A DNA stretch of 64,000 nucleotides from Mannheimia sp. USDA-ARS-USMARC-1261 (lineage in GTDB: Bacteria; Pseudomonadota; Gammaproteobacteria; Enterobacterales; Pasteurellaceae). The stretch covers positions 868,001-932,000 of the forward strand of contig NZ_CP006942.1 in NCBI RefSeq assembly GCF_000521605.1, given 5' to 3'. Positions 7,186 through 18,197 of this stretch are shown here, piece after piece. Numbering within the stretch: position 1 is the first letter of the stretch; every line of letters begins with the position of its first letter. The position numbers and the translations under genes were made by a program. The notes under the pieces were generated by a model, which saw nothing but the letters and a program-made list of their open reading frames with translations, searched no databases and was not told the DNA's origin.

Positions 7186-7253
7186 GCATTTTTGACATAG
7201 AAAATTAATAACTGATATTTAAATGTAACTATTTGAAATATAAGGATAAATAA

Positions 7254-7330
<77 letters not shown>

Positions 7331-7350
7331 AGAGATTTATAAGAAAGAAG

Positions 7351-7427
7351 TGGTCGGCGAGATAGGATTTGAACCTACGACCCACTGGTCCCAAACCAGT
7401 TGCGCTACCAAGCTGCGCTACTCGCCG
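7351..7427 (-). tRNA. tRNA-Pro (anticodon TGG)
   Basis: Read on the minus strand the gene starts CGGCGAGTAGCGCAG and ends with encoded CCA. The anticodon stem ACTGG/CCAGT encloses TTTGGGA, giving anticodon TGG. The body closely matches enterobacterial tRNA-Pro(TGG). It lies 20 bases upstream of tRNA-Arg in the same transcript. Confidence 0.95.
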
Positions 7428-7442
7428 ACAAATGATGGAATG

Positions 7443-7470
7443 ATTATAAGATTCTTTATTTAACAGTCAA
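7443..7470 (-). promoter_or_regulatory. Sigma-70 promoter of the tRNA-Pro/tRNA-Arg operon
   Basis: On the minus strand TTGACT (7470-7465) and a perfect TATAAT (7448-7443) are separated by 16 bases, about 16 bases before the tRNA-Pro 5' end. This is the strongest consensus promoter visible in the window. Confidence 0.8.
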
Positions 7471-7596
7471 TCTTTTTTTGTTAAAGTTTGTTTAAGTGAT
7501 TGAACTTTATCCGCTATTTAAAATTAGCTTATCAAAAAGTAAATTTTTTGAGAGAATAGCAAACGTTTTCGCCAATTAATGTTTCGGGAGATAAAA

Positions 7597-8457
7597 ATGA
7601 CTGCACAGATTATTTCGGGGAGTGAAATTGCCTCAAAAATTAAAAAAGGAATTCGTGAAAAAATCGCTCAATATGTTCAGCAAGGTAAACGTAAACCGGG
7701 GCTTGCAGTCATTTTAGTCGGGGCTGATCCTGCCTCGCAAGTTTATGTCGGGAGCAAGCGTAAAAGTTGTGGGGAAATTGGAATTGAATCGAAATCTTAC
7801 GATTTATCAGCAGAAACAACAGAAGCAGAATTACTTTCACTTATCGAAGAGCTTAATCAAGATGAGTGCGTGGACGGCATTTTGGTTCAATTACCTTTGC
7901 CAAAGCAGATTGATTCAACCAAAGTCATTGAAGCAATCGCACCGCATAAAGATGTAGACGGCTTCCACCCTTATAATGTAGGGCGTTTAGCTCAGCGTAT
8001 TCCGACCTTACGTTCTTGCACCCCTTACGGCGTGATGAAATTACTTGAAACTACGGGCGTGGATTTACACGGTCAGCACGCTGTGATTGTTGGGGCATCA
8101 AATATTGTAGGTCGCCCAATGGCACTAGAATTGTTGCTTGCCGGTTGTACAGTTACAGTTACGCATCGCTTTACTAAAGATTTAGAAAGCCACGTTCGCC
8201 AAGCTGATATTCTCGTTGTTGCGGTAGGTAAGCCTGAATTTATTTCAGGTGATTGGATTAAAGAAGGGGCGGTTGTGATTGATGTGGGCATTAATCGTGT
8301 GGCAGACGGCAAATTAAAAGGTGATGTGGAATATAGCATTGCCTCGCAAAAAGCGAGCTTTGTTACTCCAGTACCGGGCGGCGTTGGTCCAATGACAGTG
8401 GCGATGCTAATGCAAAATACTCTACAGGCTTACGAAAACCATTTACAAGCGGTCTAA
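7597..8457 (+). CDS. folD: Bifunctional methylenetetrahydrofolate dehydrogenase / cyclohydrolase FolD
   Basis: A 286-residue cytosolic enzyme that interconverts 5,10-methylene-, methenyl- and 10-formyl-tetrahydrofolate using NADP. Visible signatures are the substrate-binding [16 protein letters not shown] with the catalytic lysine, [24 protein letters not shown], and the nucleotide-binding [18 protein letters not shown]. The C-terminal [18 protein letters not shown] is diagnostic. The ATG at 7597 is chosen because GGGAG lies 6 bases upstream; an in-frame ATG at 7579 adds six residues without support. It is transcribed away from the tRNA genes. Confidence 0.97.
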   Translation: MTAQIISGSEIASKIKKGIREKIAQYVQQGKRKPGLAVILVGADPASQVYVGSKRKSCGEIGIESKSYDLSAETTEAELLSLIEELNQDECVDGILVQLPLPKQIDSTKVIEAIAPHKDVDGFHPYNVGRLAQRIPTLRSCTPYGVMKLLETTGVDLHGQHAVIVGASNIVGRPMALELLLAGCTVTVTHRFTKDLESHVRQADILVVAVGKPEFISGDWIKEGAVVIDVGINRVADGKLKGDVEYSIASQKASFVTPVPGGVGPMTVAMLMQNTLQAYENHLQAV

Positions 8458-8475
8458 AAACCGACATTTTTTGCA

Positions 8476-8508
8476 AATCCTCAATCTTCTTTCGGATTGG
8501 GGATTTTT
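8476..8508 (+). terminator. Rho-independent terminator after folD
   Basis: AATCCTCAATC pairs with GATTGGGGATT (11 bp with one T-G pair) around the loop TTCTTTCG and is followed by a T run. Confidence 0.8.
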
Positions 8509-8584
8509 CTTTGTGAATTTCTAGGCTTTTGAGCCAGAAAAGGCTAAAATAGCCCACATTTTTGAATAGCAGACTGATTTTTAT

Positions 8585-10036
8585 ATGAAATTTATTATCA
8601 AACTTTTCCCTGAAATTATGATTAAAAGCGATTCGGTGCGTAAACGCTTTATCAAAATTTTAACTTCTAATATCCGCAATGTGCTATTAAAGGAAACGGA
8701 AAATGTATCCGTAGTGCGTAATTGGGATTTTATTGAAGTACGAGCCAAAGTGGCGGAAGAAGCCCCTATCGTCTTAGATTTATTAAAACGCACGCCCGGC
8801 ATTCACCATATTTTAGAGGTAGAAGAAAGCCCTTTCACCGATATGCACGATATTTTTGAGCAAACTTATACGGCAGTAAAAGATGAGTTAGAAGGCAAAA
8901 CCTTCAGCGTGCGTGTTCGCCGTAAAGGCAAGCACGATTTCCGCTCGCTGGATGTGGAACGCTATGTTGGCGGTGGTTTAAATCAACGCATTGAAAGTGC
9001 CAAAGTGAAATTAAAAGATCCAGATGTAACGGTGCGGATTGATATTGAATACGATAAAATGTTGTTGATCAAAGCTCGCCACGAGGGTTTGGGCGGCTAT
9101 CCAATCGGCACTCAAGAAGATGTACTTTCGTTAATCTCTGGCGGTTTTGATTCGGGCGTATCGAGCTATATGTTAATTCGTCGTGGTTCTCGAGTGCATT
9201 ACTGTTTCTTCAATTTAGGTGGTGCGGCACACGAAATCGGTGTAAAACAGATGGCTTACCACATTTGGAGTCGTTACAGCACTTCTCACAAAGTTCGCTT
9301 TGTGGCGATTAACTTTGAAAATGTGGTTGGCGAGATTTTAGAAAAAATCGATAACGGTCAAATGGGCGTGGTGTTAAAGCGTATGATGGTTCGAGCGGCA
9401 AGCAAAATTGCCGAGCGTTTCGATATTCAAGCGATTGTAACCGGCGAGGCGCTGGGACAGGTTTCGAGCCAAACTCTTACGAATTTACGTTTGATTGATA
9501 AAGCGTCTGATACTTTAGTTTTACGTCCGCTTATCACACACGACAAAGAACAGATCATTGCAATGGCGAAAGAGATCGGGACGGACGACATCGCTAAATC
9601 AATGCCGGAATTTTGTGGTGTGATTTCTAAAAATCCAACGGTAAAAGCGATTGAAAGCAAAATCATCGAGGAAGAAGGTAACTTCAACTTTGAGATCCTT
9701 GAGCAAGCGGTGCAAAATGCGAGCTATTTAGATATCCGAGATATTGCCGAGCAAACTGAGAAAGAAGTAGTATCGGTAGAAACAACCACAGAATTAAGCG
9801 AAAATGATGTGATTTTAGATATCCGTAGCCCTGAAGAAGTGGATGAAAAACCGTTTAGCCTAGAAGGGGTGGAAGTCAAAGAACTCCCGTTCTACAAACT
9901 CTCTAGCCAATTTGCGAGCCTCGACCAAAGCAAAAATTACCTACTTTACTGCCAGCGTGGTGTGATGAGTAAACTGCAAGCACTTTACTTAAAAGAAAAC
10001 GGCTATAACAACGTTAAAGTCTTTCGTGTGAAATAA
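8585..10036 (+). CDS. thiI: tRNA 4-thiouridine sulfurtransferase ThiI
   Basis: A 483-residue protein, the usual length for enterobacterial-type ThiI. It contains an N-terminal ferredoxin-like/THUMP region (about 1-170), the PP-loop ATP-binding motif SGGFDS at 185-190, and a C-terminal rhodanese domain with the persulfide cysteine at C456 in YCQRGVMS. ThiI adenylates U8 of tRNA and transfers sulfur from IscS to make s4U; it also supplies sulfur for thiamine thiazole synthesis. The rhodanese extension is the form typical of gamma-proteobacteria. Confidence 0.97.
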   Translation: MKFIIKLFPEIMIKSDSVRKRFIKILTSNIRNVLLKETENVSVVRNWDFIEVRAKVAEEAPIVLDLLKRTPGIHHILEVEESPFTDMHDIFEQTYTAVKDELEGKTFSVRVRRKGKHDFRSLDVERYVGGGLNQRIESAKVKLKDPDVTVRIDIEYDKMLLIKARHEGLGGYPIGTQEDVLSLISGGFDSGVSSYMLIRRGSRVHYCFFNLGGAAHEIGVKQMAYHIWSRYSTSHKVRFVAINFENVVGEILEKIDNGQMGVVLKRMMVRAASKIAERFDIQAIVTGEALGQVSSQTLTNLRLIDKASDTLVLRPLITHDKEQIIAMAKEIGTDDIAKSMPEFCGVISKNPTVKAIESKIIEEEGNFNFEILEQAVQNASYLDIRDIAEQTEKEVVSVETTTELSENDVILDIRSPEEVDEKPFSLEGVEVKELPFYKLSSQFASLDQSKNYLLYCQRGVMSKLQALYLKENGYNNVKVFRVK

Positions 10037-10110
10037 CATAAGCGGTCAGATTTATCTGATTTTTTGCAAAAAATGAGAGAAATTGAACCGCTTGTAAAAA
10101 GTAAAAAATA

Positions 10111-10136
10111 GGGCTAAATGATTTTTCATTTAGCCC
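10111..10136. terminator. Bidirectional terminator between thiI and raiA
   Basis: GGGCTAAATGA and its exact complement TCATTTAGCCC enclose a TTTT loop. A-rich and T-rich flanks lie on both sides, so it can serve the convergent thiI and raiA genes. Confidence 0.75.
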
Positions 10137-10154
10137 TTAAAATATCAAGAAAAA

Positions 10155-10439
10155 TTAATGTTCGTGTTTTTCTTTCAGTTTAATTAATTGTCCTTCTAAT
10201 TTTTTCTTCACATCGAAAATAGCATTATATAAATCTTCGTGTTCTGATTTTGCAACCAAGTCGCCTAAAGGTGTACCGATTGTAGCTTCTACTTGGAAGG
10301 TATTCGGCTGCTTGATCAACATAAAATGTGGATTTATCAGCTGGGTATGATATTTTTCTAACTTAGCTAAACGCTCCTGAATATGAGTACGGATTGCAGG
10401 GGTAATGTCCATTTGTTTGCTTGAAATATTTAGTGACAT
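10155..10439 (-). CDS. raiA: Ribosome-associated inhibitor RaiA (YfiA) / HPF family
   Basis: A 94-residue short-form hibernation factor: MSLNISSKQMDITPAIRTHI, then LAKLEKYHTQLINPHFML and EHEDLYNAIFDVKKKLEGQL. The first two blocks are close to E. coli YfiA. These proteins bind between the 30S head and body in stationary phase or cold and block translation. The ATG at 10439 is preceded by AGAGGAAAA; an upstream in-frame extension of 27 codons has no ribosome binding site. It lacks the acidic C-terminal tail of E. coli RaiA, so its hibernation mode cannot be told from sequence. Confidence 0.9.
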   Translation of the reverse strand: MSLNISSKQMDITPAIRTHIQERLAKLEKYHTQLINPHFMLIKQPNTFQVEATIGTPLGDLVAKSEHEDLYNAIFDVKKKLEGQLIKLKEKHEH

Positions 10440-10616
10440 AACATTTTCCTCTTGTTTAGTTAAGGCTTTTTGCCGTTGATATCTTGTAATCAAAATATGC
10501 GGTTCACTCCAAAAATTCAAGTGAAAAATGGAATAAATTTCTAAAAATTTGATCTACTTAACATTTTTAACTATTTTTGGCTATAATATCTCTAATAAAT
10601 AGACAACTGAGATTTG

Positions 10617-11564
10617 ATGATGAGCGAGAAAAAACAGCTACCTCCGTTTCAAAAACAATTTTTACATCCAAAATATTGGGGATTATGGCTTGGATTAGGT
10701 ATTTTTAAATTAATCCTCTGCTTGCCTTATCCTATTTTAGTTAAAATCGGTTTAGGTTTAGGGAATTTATTTACCAAGTTAGGCTTTGGAAAACGCCGTA
10801 TGAGAATTGCCCGCCGTAATTTAGAACTCTGTTTCCCCCATTATTCTGCCGAGCAAGTTGAAGAATTAGTGCAAGAAAATATGAAGTCGGTGGGAATGGC
10901 GATTATCGAAACTGGTATGGCGTGGTTCTGGTCTGATGCTCGCATTCTGAAATGGTCAAAAGTGGAAGGAGGGGAATATTTAAAGCAACGTGCCGGTAAC
11001 AATCAAGGTATATTGTTAGTTGGCGTACATTTCTTAACCTTAGAACTTGGTGCAAGGATTATTGGCTTGCATCATCAAGGTATTGGTGTTTATCGCCCAA
11101 ATGATAATCCATTATTAGATTGGATACAGTTTCGAGGTAGAATCCGTTCTAATAAAGCAATGCTTGATCGCAAAGATGTTCGAGGGATGATTAGAGCATT
11201 GAAAAATGGCGAGATGATTTGGTATGCACCAGATCACGATTATGGTAGAAGAAATAGTGTTTTTGTGCCTTTTTTTGCAGTAGAAGATACTTGTACAACG
11301 GCAGGCAGCTATATGCTGATTCGTTCTGCACTTAATGCGGTGGTCATTCCGTTCAGTCCAATGCGTAATGAAGATTATTCGGGTTATACAATTAAAATTA
11401 GTCCTCCGGTTGATTTCAGCCAGAGTCAAAATGAAGTGGATACTGCCATCTTAATGAATAAAGTGGTAGAGCGTGAAATTATGAATGCACCAACGCAATA
11501 TATGTGGTTACATCGCCGTTTTAAAACGCGACCAAATGAAGATGATAAGAGCCTTTATGATTAA
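10617..11564 (+). CDS. lpxL: Lipid A biosynthesis lauroyl acyltransferase LpxL (HtrB)
   Basis: A 315-residue inner-membrane protein of the LpxL/LpxM family, which adds a secondary acyl chain to lipid A. An N-terminal hydrophobic segment (about 20-50; GLGIFKLILCLPYPILVKIGLG given in part) anchors it. The catalytic H-x4-E is in GVHFLTLELGARI, and VYRPNDNPLLDW and YAPDHDYGRRNSVFVPFF are the other conserved blocks. Similarity to H. influenzae HtrB is strong throughout. Two adjacent ATG codons (10617, 10620) are possible; the leader has only a weak GAG. Confidence 0.93.
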   Translation: MMSEKKQLPPFQKQFLHPKYWGLWLGLGIFKLILCLPYPILVKIGLGLGNLFTKLGFGKRRMRIARRNLELCFPHYSAEQVEELVQENMKSVGMAIIETGMAWFWSDARILKWSKVEGGEYLKQRAGNNQGILLVGVHFLTLELGARIIGLHHQGIGVYRPNDNPLLDWIQFRGRIRSNKAMLDRKDVRGMIRALKNGEMIWYAPDHDYGRRNSVFVPFFAVEDTCTTAGSYMLIRSALNAVVIPFSPMRNEDYSGYTIKISPPVDFSQSQNEVDTAILMNKVVEREIMNAPTQYMWLHRRFKTRPNEDDKSLYD

Positions 11565-11659
11565 TTTTAAATAATTGAAAAAAGTGCTTGCATATTTAAG
11601 CTGAATTTTGCAATCTAGCAGAAGTATATTTATCATAATAAAAAATGCAGGAGATGATT

Positions 11660-12547
11660 ATGGCAACCCCTTTATTTCACGGCAGCATTGTTGCTTTAGT
11701 AACCCCAATGACTCACGGTGAAGTGGATTTCCAAGATTTAAAAAAATTAGTGGAATATCACATTCAAGCCGGTTCTCACGGCATTGTTTCGGTGGGCACA
11801 ACAGGTGAGTCTACAACTTTAAGCATTGATGAAAATGTCAAAGTAATTCAAAAGACCGTTGAATTTGCAGATGGTCGCATTCCTGTTATTGCAGGTACAG
11901 GCTCAAATGCTACCAGTGAAGCAATTACAATGACCAAACTATTAGCAAACAGCGGCGTAGCCGGTTGTTTGAGCGTTGTGCCTTATTACAATAAGCCAAC
12001 CCAAGAAGGAATGTATTTACACTATAAAGCGATTGCTGAGAGTACAGATCTTCCACAAATCCTTTACAATGTGCCGGGTCGCACAGGGAGTGATTTAAAA
12101 CCTGAAACCATCGGTCGCTTGGCAAAAATTGAAAACATCGTAGCCGTAAAAGAAGCCACCGGAGATTTAAGTCGTTTACCGTTAATCAAACAATTAGCCG
12201 GCGATGATTTTATTTTCTTAAGTGGTGATGATGCAACAGGCTTTGAATCAATGAAGCAAGGTGGTCAAGGTGTGATTTCCGTAACAAATAATGTTGCTGC
12301 GGCAGATATGGCAAAAATGTGTGAGTTAGCTTTAGCAGGTAAATTTGATGAAGCAGAAGAAATCAATAACCGCTTAATGGCTTTGCACCGTGATTTATTC
12401 GTAGAATCTAACCCGATTCCGGTAAAATGGGCTACTTATAAATTAGGTTTAATTAGCGAGCCAAACTTACGCTTACCATTAACTACCTTATCTGAATCAG
12501 CACAACCTACAGTATTAAAAGCGTTACAACAAGCGGGCTTAATTTAA
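11660..12547 (+). CDS. dapA: 4-hydroxy-tetrahydrodipicolinate synthase DapA
   Basis: A 295-residue TIM-barrel enzyme that condenses pyruvate with aspartate semialdehyde in lysine and meso-diaminopimelate synthesis. Conserved blocks: [17 protein letters not shown], the substrate tyrosine in [22 protein letters not shown], and the Schiff-base lysine in [12 protein letters not shown]. The start at 11660 follows CAGGAGATG; an in-frame ATG at 11645 would add five residues and contain the ribosome binding site. It is monocistronic, ending at a strong terminator. Confidence 0.96.
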   Translation: MATPLFHGSIVALVTPMTHGEVDFQDLKKLVEYHIQAGSHGIVSVGTTGESTTLSIDENVKVIQKTVEFADGRIPVIAGTGSNATSEAITMTKLLANSGVAGCLSVVPYYNKPTQEGMYLHYKAIAESTDLPQILYNVPGRTGSDLKPETIGRLAKIENIVAVKEATGDLSRLPLIKQLAGDDFIFLSGDDATGFESMKQGGQGVISVTNNVAAADMAKMCELALAGKFDEAEEINNRLMALHRDLFVESNPIPVKWATYKLGLISEPNLRLPLTTLSESAQPTVLKALQQAGLI

Positions 12548-12567
12548 TTATTTTTTGCAAATATATT

Positions 12568-12599
12568 AAAACCAGTTAATTTGATTAACTGGTTTTTTT
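12568..12599 (+). terminator. Rho-independent terminator after dapA
   Basis: AAAACCAGTTAAT pairs with ATTAACTGGTTTT around a TTG loop, followed by more T residues. Confidence 0.85.
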
Positions 12600-12710
12600 A
12601 TTTTGATAAATAGTATATTCTAAAATATAAAAACACCAACTTCCTTGATTTAGATAAATTTTTATCCTGCTTGCTTAATTATTCTCCATATAAAAAACTA
12701 TTTTTTCTGC

Positions 12711-12730
12711 TTTTGATAGTTATATCAAAA
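12711..12730. promoter_or_regulatory. Perfect dyad upstream of sdaC
   Basis: TTTTGATA and TATCAAAA are exact complements separated by GTTA, centred about 90 bases before the sdaC ATG. It resembles an FNR-type TTGAT/ATCAA dyad, but the half-site spacing is 6 rather than 4. The regulator is unknown. Confidence 0.4.
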
Positions 12731-12811
12731 AATGAATAAAAAGCCATTGTTTTCCCTATTTATAGAGCTAGTATAGCCCTGTTTTTTAACTTTATAAAAG
12801 GAGATTATATT

Positions 12812-14038
12812 ATGGCTACGCCATCTCAACGTTTTTCTCTCACTTGGGTACTTAATTTATTTGGTACTGCGGTGGGAGCAGGTGTTCTATTTTTGCCTAT
12901 CAATGCAGGTATGGGAGGGTTTTACCCATTAGTTGTAATGACATTATTAGTTGGTCCTATGACTTATTTAGCACATCGTGGCTTAACTCGTTTTGTGCTT
13001 TCTTCAAAACATAAAGGAAGTGATATTACTGCCGTTGTGCGAGAGCATTTTGGTGAACAAGCAGGTAAATTGATTACACTGCTTTATTTTTTTGCTATTT
13101 TTCCAATTTTACTGATTTATGGTGTTGGAATTACAAATACCGTTAGTTCTTTTATGGAAAATCAGCTCCACATAATGCCACCGTCTAGAGCAGTATTATC
13201 CTTTATTTTAATTGCTGCTATGATTGGGGTTATGCTACTTAACGAAGAAGTAATGCTAAAAATTACAACTTGGTTAGTATATCCTTTAGTGCTAATTTTA
13301 TTGGGTTTATCTATTTATCTTATTCCACAATGGAATACTGCGGCGTTACAACAAATGCCAACCACCAGCGAGTTCTTAACTACACTTTGGCTAACCATTC
13401 CGGTTTTAGTGTTTGCCTTCAACCATTCACCAGCGATTTCCTCATTTGCACTCTCTCAACAAAAACATTACCAAGATGAGCATAAAACAGAAACTGAAGC
13501 AGCTAAAGTGCTACGCTCTACAGCATTTATCTTAGTATTATTTGTAATGTTTTTTGTGTTTAGCTGTGTACTTACGCTAACACCAGCAGAATTAGCCGAA
13601 GCAAAAGTACAAAATATCTCGATTTTGTCTTACTTAGCAAATAAATTCGATAATCCGATTATTTCCTATTTCGGACCATTAGTGGCATTTTTAGCGATTG
13701 GTAGTTCATTCTTTGGGCATTATTTAGGAGCTCGCGAGGGATTAGAAGGTTTGGTGAATCAAATGCGTGAAGCACCGATTGAACCGAACAAATTCCGAAA
13801 AATTACTGCTGTTACGTTTTTAGTCATTTTATGGATTGTAGCAACTATTAACCCAAGTATCTTAGGTTTTATTGAGAGCTTAGGTGGTCCAATTATTGCG
13901 ATGATTTTATTCATTATGCCGGTGTATGCAGTTTACAAAGTGCCAGCCCTTGCTCGCTTTAAAAATGAATTTGGACAAATTTTTGTATTTGTTATGGGCT
14001 GTATTGCAATTTCAGCTATTGTGTACGGATTACTCTAA
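12812..14038 (+). CDS. sdaC: Serine transporter SdaC (HAAAP family)
   Basis: A 408-residue membrane protein of the hydroxy/aromatic amino acid permease family with about 11 hydrophobic segments. Family features are the first segment [20 protein letters not shown], the [13 protein letters not shown] block after a periplasmic loop, and [15 protein letters not shown]. SdaC is a proton-serine symporter. The sdaA serine deaminase gene follows in the same direction 43 bases later, supporting a serine catabolism operon. The start has AAAGGAG 9 bases upstream. Confidence 0.93.
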   Translation: MATPSQRFSLTWVLNLFGTAVGAGVLFLPINAGMGGFYPLVVMTLLVGPMTYLAHRGLTRFVLSSKHKGSDITAVVREHFGEQAGKLITLLYFFAIFPILLIYGVGITNTVSSFMENQLHIMPPSRAVLSFILIAAMIGVMLLNEEVMLKITTWLVYPLVLILLGLSIYLIPQWNTAALQQMPTTSEFLTTLWLTIPVLVFAFNHSPAISSFALSQQKHYQDEHKTETEAAKVLRSTAFILVLFVMFFVFSCVLTLTPAELAEAKVQNISILSYLANKFDNPIISYFGPLVAFLAIGSSFFGHYLGAREGLEGLVNQMREAPIEPNKFRKITAVTFLVILWIVATINPSILGFIESLGGPIIAMILFIMPVYAVYKVPALARFKNEFGQIFVFVMGCIAISAIVYGLL

Positions 14039-14081
14039 TCCGAGTAAAATACACTTTTGATTTTATTGTGGATGCGTATTT

Positions 14082-15458
14082 ATGATTAGCGTATTTGATA
14101 TGTTTAAAGTGGGAATTGGACCTTCCAGTTCCCACACTGTTGGACCAATGAAAGCGGCAAAAGAATTTGTTGATGAATTACAAAGTCGCAAATTTTTGGC
14201 AAAAATTGACCGCTTGAAGGTTGATGTTTATGGTTCGCTATCCTTAACAGGGCGTGGACATAATACCGATATCGCCATTATTATGGGGCTAATGGGTTAT
14301 TTGCCACATAATGTGGATATTGAGCGTATTGATAACACCATTGAAAGTTTAAAACAAAATAAGCAACTGGTGGTTGCAGAAAGCAGTGATGAACCTAAGC
14401 AGATTCAATTTGATTTTTTTGAGGATATGCCATTTCATAATGATTTCTTACCGCTACACGAAAATGGCGTGAAGTTCACGGCTTTAAGTGGCGAAGAAAT
14501 CTTATTTGAAAATACCTATTACTCAATTGGTGGCGGATTTATTGTTGATGAGGCAAATTTTGAAAAGGTCAAGGAGAGTGATGTCTCTGTGCCTTTTCCT
14601 TATCGTAATGCGGCTGATTTGCTACGTCATTGTAAAGAGAATGGATTACCTATTTCCTCACTTGTGTGGAAAAATGAGTTAGCATTACGCTCAAAAGAAG
14701 AAATTTCTGATTATCTCGCAATGATTTGGCAGACAATGGAAGCCTGTATTGAACGGGGTGTACATACAGAAGGATTGTTACCCGGTCCACTTAAAGTAGC
14801 TCGCCGAGCTTGTTCATTACGTAGGATGTTAGAGGCTAACAGTAAGTTTAATACAGATCCTATGCAAATTATCGACTGGGTCAATATGTTTGCCCTTGCC
14901 GTTAATGAGGAAAATGCAGCAGGCGGACGAGTGGTAACTGCCCCAACTAATGGTGCTTGTGGAATTGTGCCTGCTGTATTAGCTTATTATCAGAAATTTA
15001 TCGCCCAACTTAACCAAGAAACAATTGAGCGTTATTTACTCACAACCAGTGTGATAGGTTCTCTTTACAAAATGAATGCATCGATTTCTGGGGCAGAAGT
15101 AGGTTGTCAAGGCGAGGTGGGGGTAGCTTGTTCAATGGCAGCAGCAGGGCTTACTGAAATTATGGGCGGTAGTGCAGAACAAGTTTGTATGGCGGCAGAA
15201 ATTGCGATGGAACATAATCTCGGTTTAACTTGTGATCCTGTTGGTGGACAAGTACAAGTACCTTGTATTGAGCGAAATGCGATAGCTTCGGTCAAAGCGA
15301 TTAATGCAAGTCGAATGGCATTACGCCGAACCTCTTCACCACAAGTGAGTTTAGATAAAGTGATCGAAACGATGTATGAAACAGGTCGGGATATGAACGC
15401 AAAATACCGTGAAACTTCAACGGGCGGTCTAGCGATTAAAGTCTTACCCTGTGATTAA
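14082..15458 (+). CDS. sdaA: L-serine ammonia-lyase (serine deaminase) SdaA
   Basis: A 458-residue single-chain iron-sulfur serine dehydratase that converts L-serine to pyruvate and ammonia. The beta-type N-terminal domain carries [23 protein letters not shown]. The alpha-type C-terminal domain carries [15 protein letters not shown], the cysteine-containing [20 protein letters not shown], and [19 protein letters not shown], which include the [4Fe-4S] ligands. Length and domain order match enterobacterial SdaA/SdaB. Coupled with sdaC for serine uptake and use as a carbon source. Confidence 0.96.
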   Translation: MISVFDMFKVGIGPSSSHTVGPMKAAKEFVDELQSRKFLAKIDRLKVDVYGSLSLTGRGHNTDIAIIMGLMGYLPHNVDIERIDNTIESLKQNKQLVVAESSDEPKQIQFDFFEDMPFHNDFLPLHENGVKFTALSGEEILFENTYYSIGGGFIVDEANFEKVKESDVSVPFPYRNAADLLRHCKENGLPISSLVWKNELALRSKEEISDYLAMIWQTMEACIERGVHTEGLLPGPLKVARRACSLRRMLEANSKFNTDPMQIIDWVNMFALAVNEENAAGGRVVTAPTNGACGIVPAVLAYYQKFIAQLNQETIERYLLTTSVIGSLYKMNASISGAEVGCQGEVGVACSMAAAGLTEIMGGSAEQVCMAAEIAMEHNLGLTCDPVGGQVQVPCIERNAIASVKAINASRMALRRTSSPQVSLDKVIETMYETGRDMNAKYRETSTGGLAIKVLPCD

Positions 15459-15464
15459 ATAAGC

Positions 15465-15494
15465 AAAGGCTATCTTTTAACAAGATAGCCTTTT
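15465..15494. terminator. Terminator between sdaA and purH
   Basis: AAGGCTATCTT and AAGATAGCCTT flank a 5-base loop and are followed by TTTT. The A-rich left side means it can also terminate the convergent purH transcript. Confidence 0.85.
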
Positions 15495-15508
15495 AGTTTA
15501 ACTAAATA

Positions 15509-17098
15509 TTAATGACGGAAATGTCTCATTCCTGTTAATACCATCGCCATACCGTGTTCGTTTGCAGCATCAATCACCTCTTGATCACGCATTGAACCGC
15601 CCGGGTGGATTACACAAGTAATACCGACTTTTGCCGCTGCATCAATACCATCACGGAATGGGAAGAAAGCATCAGATGCCATCACGCAACCAGCCACTTG
15701 TAAGCCTTCATCTTCTGCTTTAATGCCCGCAATTTTCGCCGAATAGACACGGCTCATTTGCCCTGCACCGATGCCGATAGTCTGACCATCTTTCGCATAC
15801 ACAATCGCATTGGATTTCACATATTTCGCCACTTTCCAGCAGAACAGTAAATCTTTTAATTCTGCTTCTGTTGGTTTGCGTTCAGATACCACTTGTAAAT
15901 CTTCGATTGAAACTGAACCTTGATCCGCATCTTGTACCAATAAGCCACCGTTCACACGTTTGTAATCTAAACGTTTTTCTGCTTGGCTGAATTCACCGCA
16001 CTCTAACACACGCACATTTTTCTTCTTCGCCAACGCTTTTTTTGCCGCTTCGGAAATTATTGGGGCGATAATCACTTCCACAAATTGGCGATCTGCAATA
16101 GTTTGTGCTGTTTCACCGTCTAATTCACGGTTAAAGGCAATAATACCGCCGAAAGCAGAAGTTGGGTCGGTTTGGTAAGCACGGTTATAGGCTTCTAAAA
16201 TATCTTTGCCTAACGCTACACCGCAAGGGTTGGCGTGTTTCACAATCACGCAAGCCGGTTCAGCAAATTCTTTTACGCACTCTAATGCTGCATCGGTATC
16301 GGCGATGTTGTTGTAAGAAAGGGCTTTGCCTTGTAACTGTTTAGCTGTGGACACGGAGGCTTCTTTCACTTCATTTTCTACGTAGAAAGCCGCATTTTGG
16401 TGCGCATTTTCACCGTAACGCATTGTTTGTTTACGCACAAAATTCAGGTTTAATGTGCGTGGGAATTGACCGCAAACTTGGGTTAAATCCTCTTCCTCAG
16501 CTCCTTGGTAAGGCGGTACTTTTTGCCCGAAGTAGTTGGCGATCATTGAATCGTATTGTGCAGTATGCTCAAAGGCTTTGATTGCTAAGTTGAAACGGGT
16601 TTCTAAGGTTAAACTGTTTTGGTTTTGATCCATTTCGGCAAGGATTGCATCAAAATCGTTATTATTCACCACGATCGCTACATCTTTATGGTTTTTCGCC
16701 GCAGAACGCACCATTGTTGGACCGCCGATGTCGATATTTTCCACCGCATCTTCCAAAGTACAATTCGGTTTTGCCACCGTTGCCGCAAACGGATACAGAT
16801 TTACCACCACCATATCAATACGTTCAATGCCGTGTTGGTTCATAATTTCATTATCAGTACCACGGCGACCTAAAATCCCACCGTGTACTTTCGGGTGAAG
16901 GGTTTTTACACGACCGTCCATCATTTCAGGGAAGCCTGTGTAGTCAGATACTTCCGTTACAGCTAAGCCGGCTTCTGCTAATAATTTTGCCGTACCACCT
17001 GTAGAAAGTAATTTTACACCACGAGCGGCAAGCCCTTGTGCAAATTCGACAATGCCTTTTTTATCAGACACACTTAATAACGCTTGTTGAATCGCCAT
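15509..17098 (-). CDS. purH: Bifunctional AICAR formyltransferase / IMP cyclohydrolase PurH
   Basis: A 529-residue enzyme for the last two steps of IMP synthesis. The N-terminal IMP cyclohydrolase (about 1-200) shows [24 protein letters not shown] and [17 protein letters not shown]. The C-terminal transformylase shows [26 protein letters not shown] (catalytic K-H), [11 protein letters not shown] and [22 protein letters not shown]. The ATG at 17098 with AAGGAA upstream is chosen over an upstream in-frame extension of 41 codons with no conserved residues. Monocistronic here. Confidence 0.97.
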   Translation of the reverse strand: MAIQQALLSVSDKKGIVEFAQGLAARGVKLLSTGGTAKLLAEAGLAVTEVSDYTGFPEMMDGRVKTLHPKVHGGILGRRGTDNEIMNQHGIERIDMVVVNLYPFAATVAKPNCTLEDAVENIDIGGPTMVRSAAKNHKDVAIVVNNNDFDAILAEMDQNQNSLTLETRFNLAIKAFEHTAQYDSMIANYFGQKVPPYQGAEEEDLTQVCGQFPRTLNLNFVRKQTMRYGENAHQNAAFYVENEVKEASVSTAKQLQGKALSYNNIADTDAALECVKEFAEPACVIVKHANPCGVALGKDILEAYNRAYQTDPTSAFGGIIAFNRELDGETAQTIADRQFVEVIIAPIISEAAKKALAKKKNVRVLECGEFSQAEKRLDYKRVNGGLLVQDADQGSVSIEDLQVVSERKPTEAELKDLLFCWKVAKYVKSNAIVYAKDGQTIGIGAGQMSRVYSAKIAGIKAEDEGLQVAGCVMASDAFFPFRDGIDAAAKVGITCVIHPGGSMRDQEVIDAANEHGMAMVLTGMRHFRH

Positions 17099-17199
17099 TT
17101 TTTCTAAGTTCCTTAAAATGAGTGTTAAAATGTGAAATAAACGGCGGATATTATAAAGCAATCGTTTGCTTTTTTCATCTGCAAGCGGTCGAATTTGCA

Positions 17200-17207
17200 T
17201 AATTTTT
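17200..17207. repeat. Left copy of the 8-bp IS target duplication
   Basis: TAATTTTT here is repeated exactly at 18275-18282 on the other side of the insertion sequence. Confidence 0.8.
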
Positions 17208-17251
17208 GGGATAGTGGACAAAATTGAGTCTGATTTCCCAATGAACTAGCC

Positions 17252-17273
17252 ATAGTGGACATTTTTGAGTCTG
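17252..17273. repeat. Second, internal copy of the IS terminal motif
   Basis: ATAGTGGACATTTTTGAG followed by TCTG repeats the left terminal motif (17211-17232) with three mismatches, 41 bases further in. It is bracketed by GCCATAG and CTATGGC, which can pair into a hairpin followed on the plus strand by TTTATTTT. Confidence 0.7.
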
Positions 17274-17287
17274 CTATGGCTTTATTT

Positions 17288-18197
17288 TCAACTCTTTTGG
17301 CAAACAAAATCCTTTATAAACATCATCTTATGTTCATCAGTTAGTCCTTGATGTGGCACTAATTTGACTTTCATTTGTCTAAAAAATGACTCCACCAAGT
17401 TGGTTGTATGTGCAATGTTTAACTCGGGATACGCTTGGTAGGTAAATAGATAGTTTATGATACGTTTTAAACTCCAATAAGCACTCCGTAATCGCTTATG
17501 TTTAAATCGTTTTGGGTTGGTTGCAGAACGTTCATTGAAATAACCTTTATGTTTATTTAACCATACAGATAGGGCTAGAGTAAGTGTTTCTTGTGTTTGA
17601 AATTTAAGTGAGTAATAAAGCGATAGTAGCTCTTTTCCTGCCTCTGATTTTGGTGATTTTGTTAAATAAAAAATACCTCGCCCGATTTGATGGAAGTGGC
17701 ACATTTGGATAGGAATATTGGGGTAAGCATTTAATAATCCTCTTCTTCCATCACAGGTAATTGATTGAATGTTAATTCCTTTTTCAATTAACGCTGAGAT
17801 AGCTTCAAAATAATATTGATTTTTCTCCGCAGAAATAAAGCGAAAATAAATCGGCTTTAAAGATAAGGAATCCATTAGGATAAGTACAGCAAAACGTTGT
17901 TTAAAGTGAGTGGTATCCATCACGATATTTACTGTTTGAGGAAGAGATTTTTGCTCGGCTTTTGTCGCTTTTTCGAGATGCCTTCTAATCGTCCGTTCAG
18001 AACATTGGTATTCAAAAGCAAGTTGTTGAATCGTTTGTTTTTGAGAACTGTACTTAAACCAAATTTCTTCGGAATTAAGTCGCTTAGATGCGACAAAGTT
18101 ACGGTTACAATCAAGGCATTTATAGCGTTGGATACCGTTAATTTTACCGTATTTTTTGAGATTAAAAGATGAGCAGAAAATGCAATTTTTTAGGCAT
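17288..18197 (-). pseudogene. IS transposase, Zn-ribbon variant of the IS256 group, frameshifted at the start
   Basis: Read on the minus strand, one frame is open from 18202 to 17288 and encodes a zinc ribbon (CIFC...CLDC, 18 residues between pairs), a helix-turn-helix (QTIQQLAFEYQCSERTIRRHL) and the catalytic core (NIVMDTTHFKQRFAVLILMD; CDGRRGLLNAYP; MCHFHQIGRG; TTNLVESFFRQMK). This frame has no ATG before the zinc ribbon. The natural ATG at 18197 (MPK) is one base out of frame because of a run of six A (18191-18186) where five would fit. Either the IS is inactivated, the run is a sequencing error, or slippage on A6 makes the full protein of about 300 residues. An internal start at 17923 would lack the zinc ribbon. 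Confidence 0.75.
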
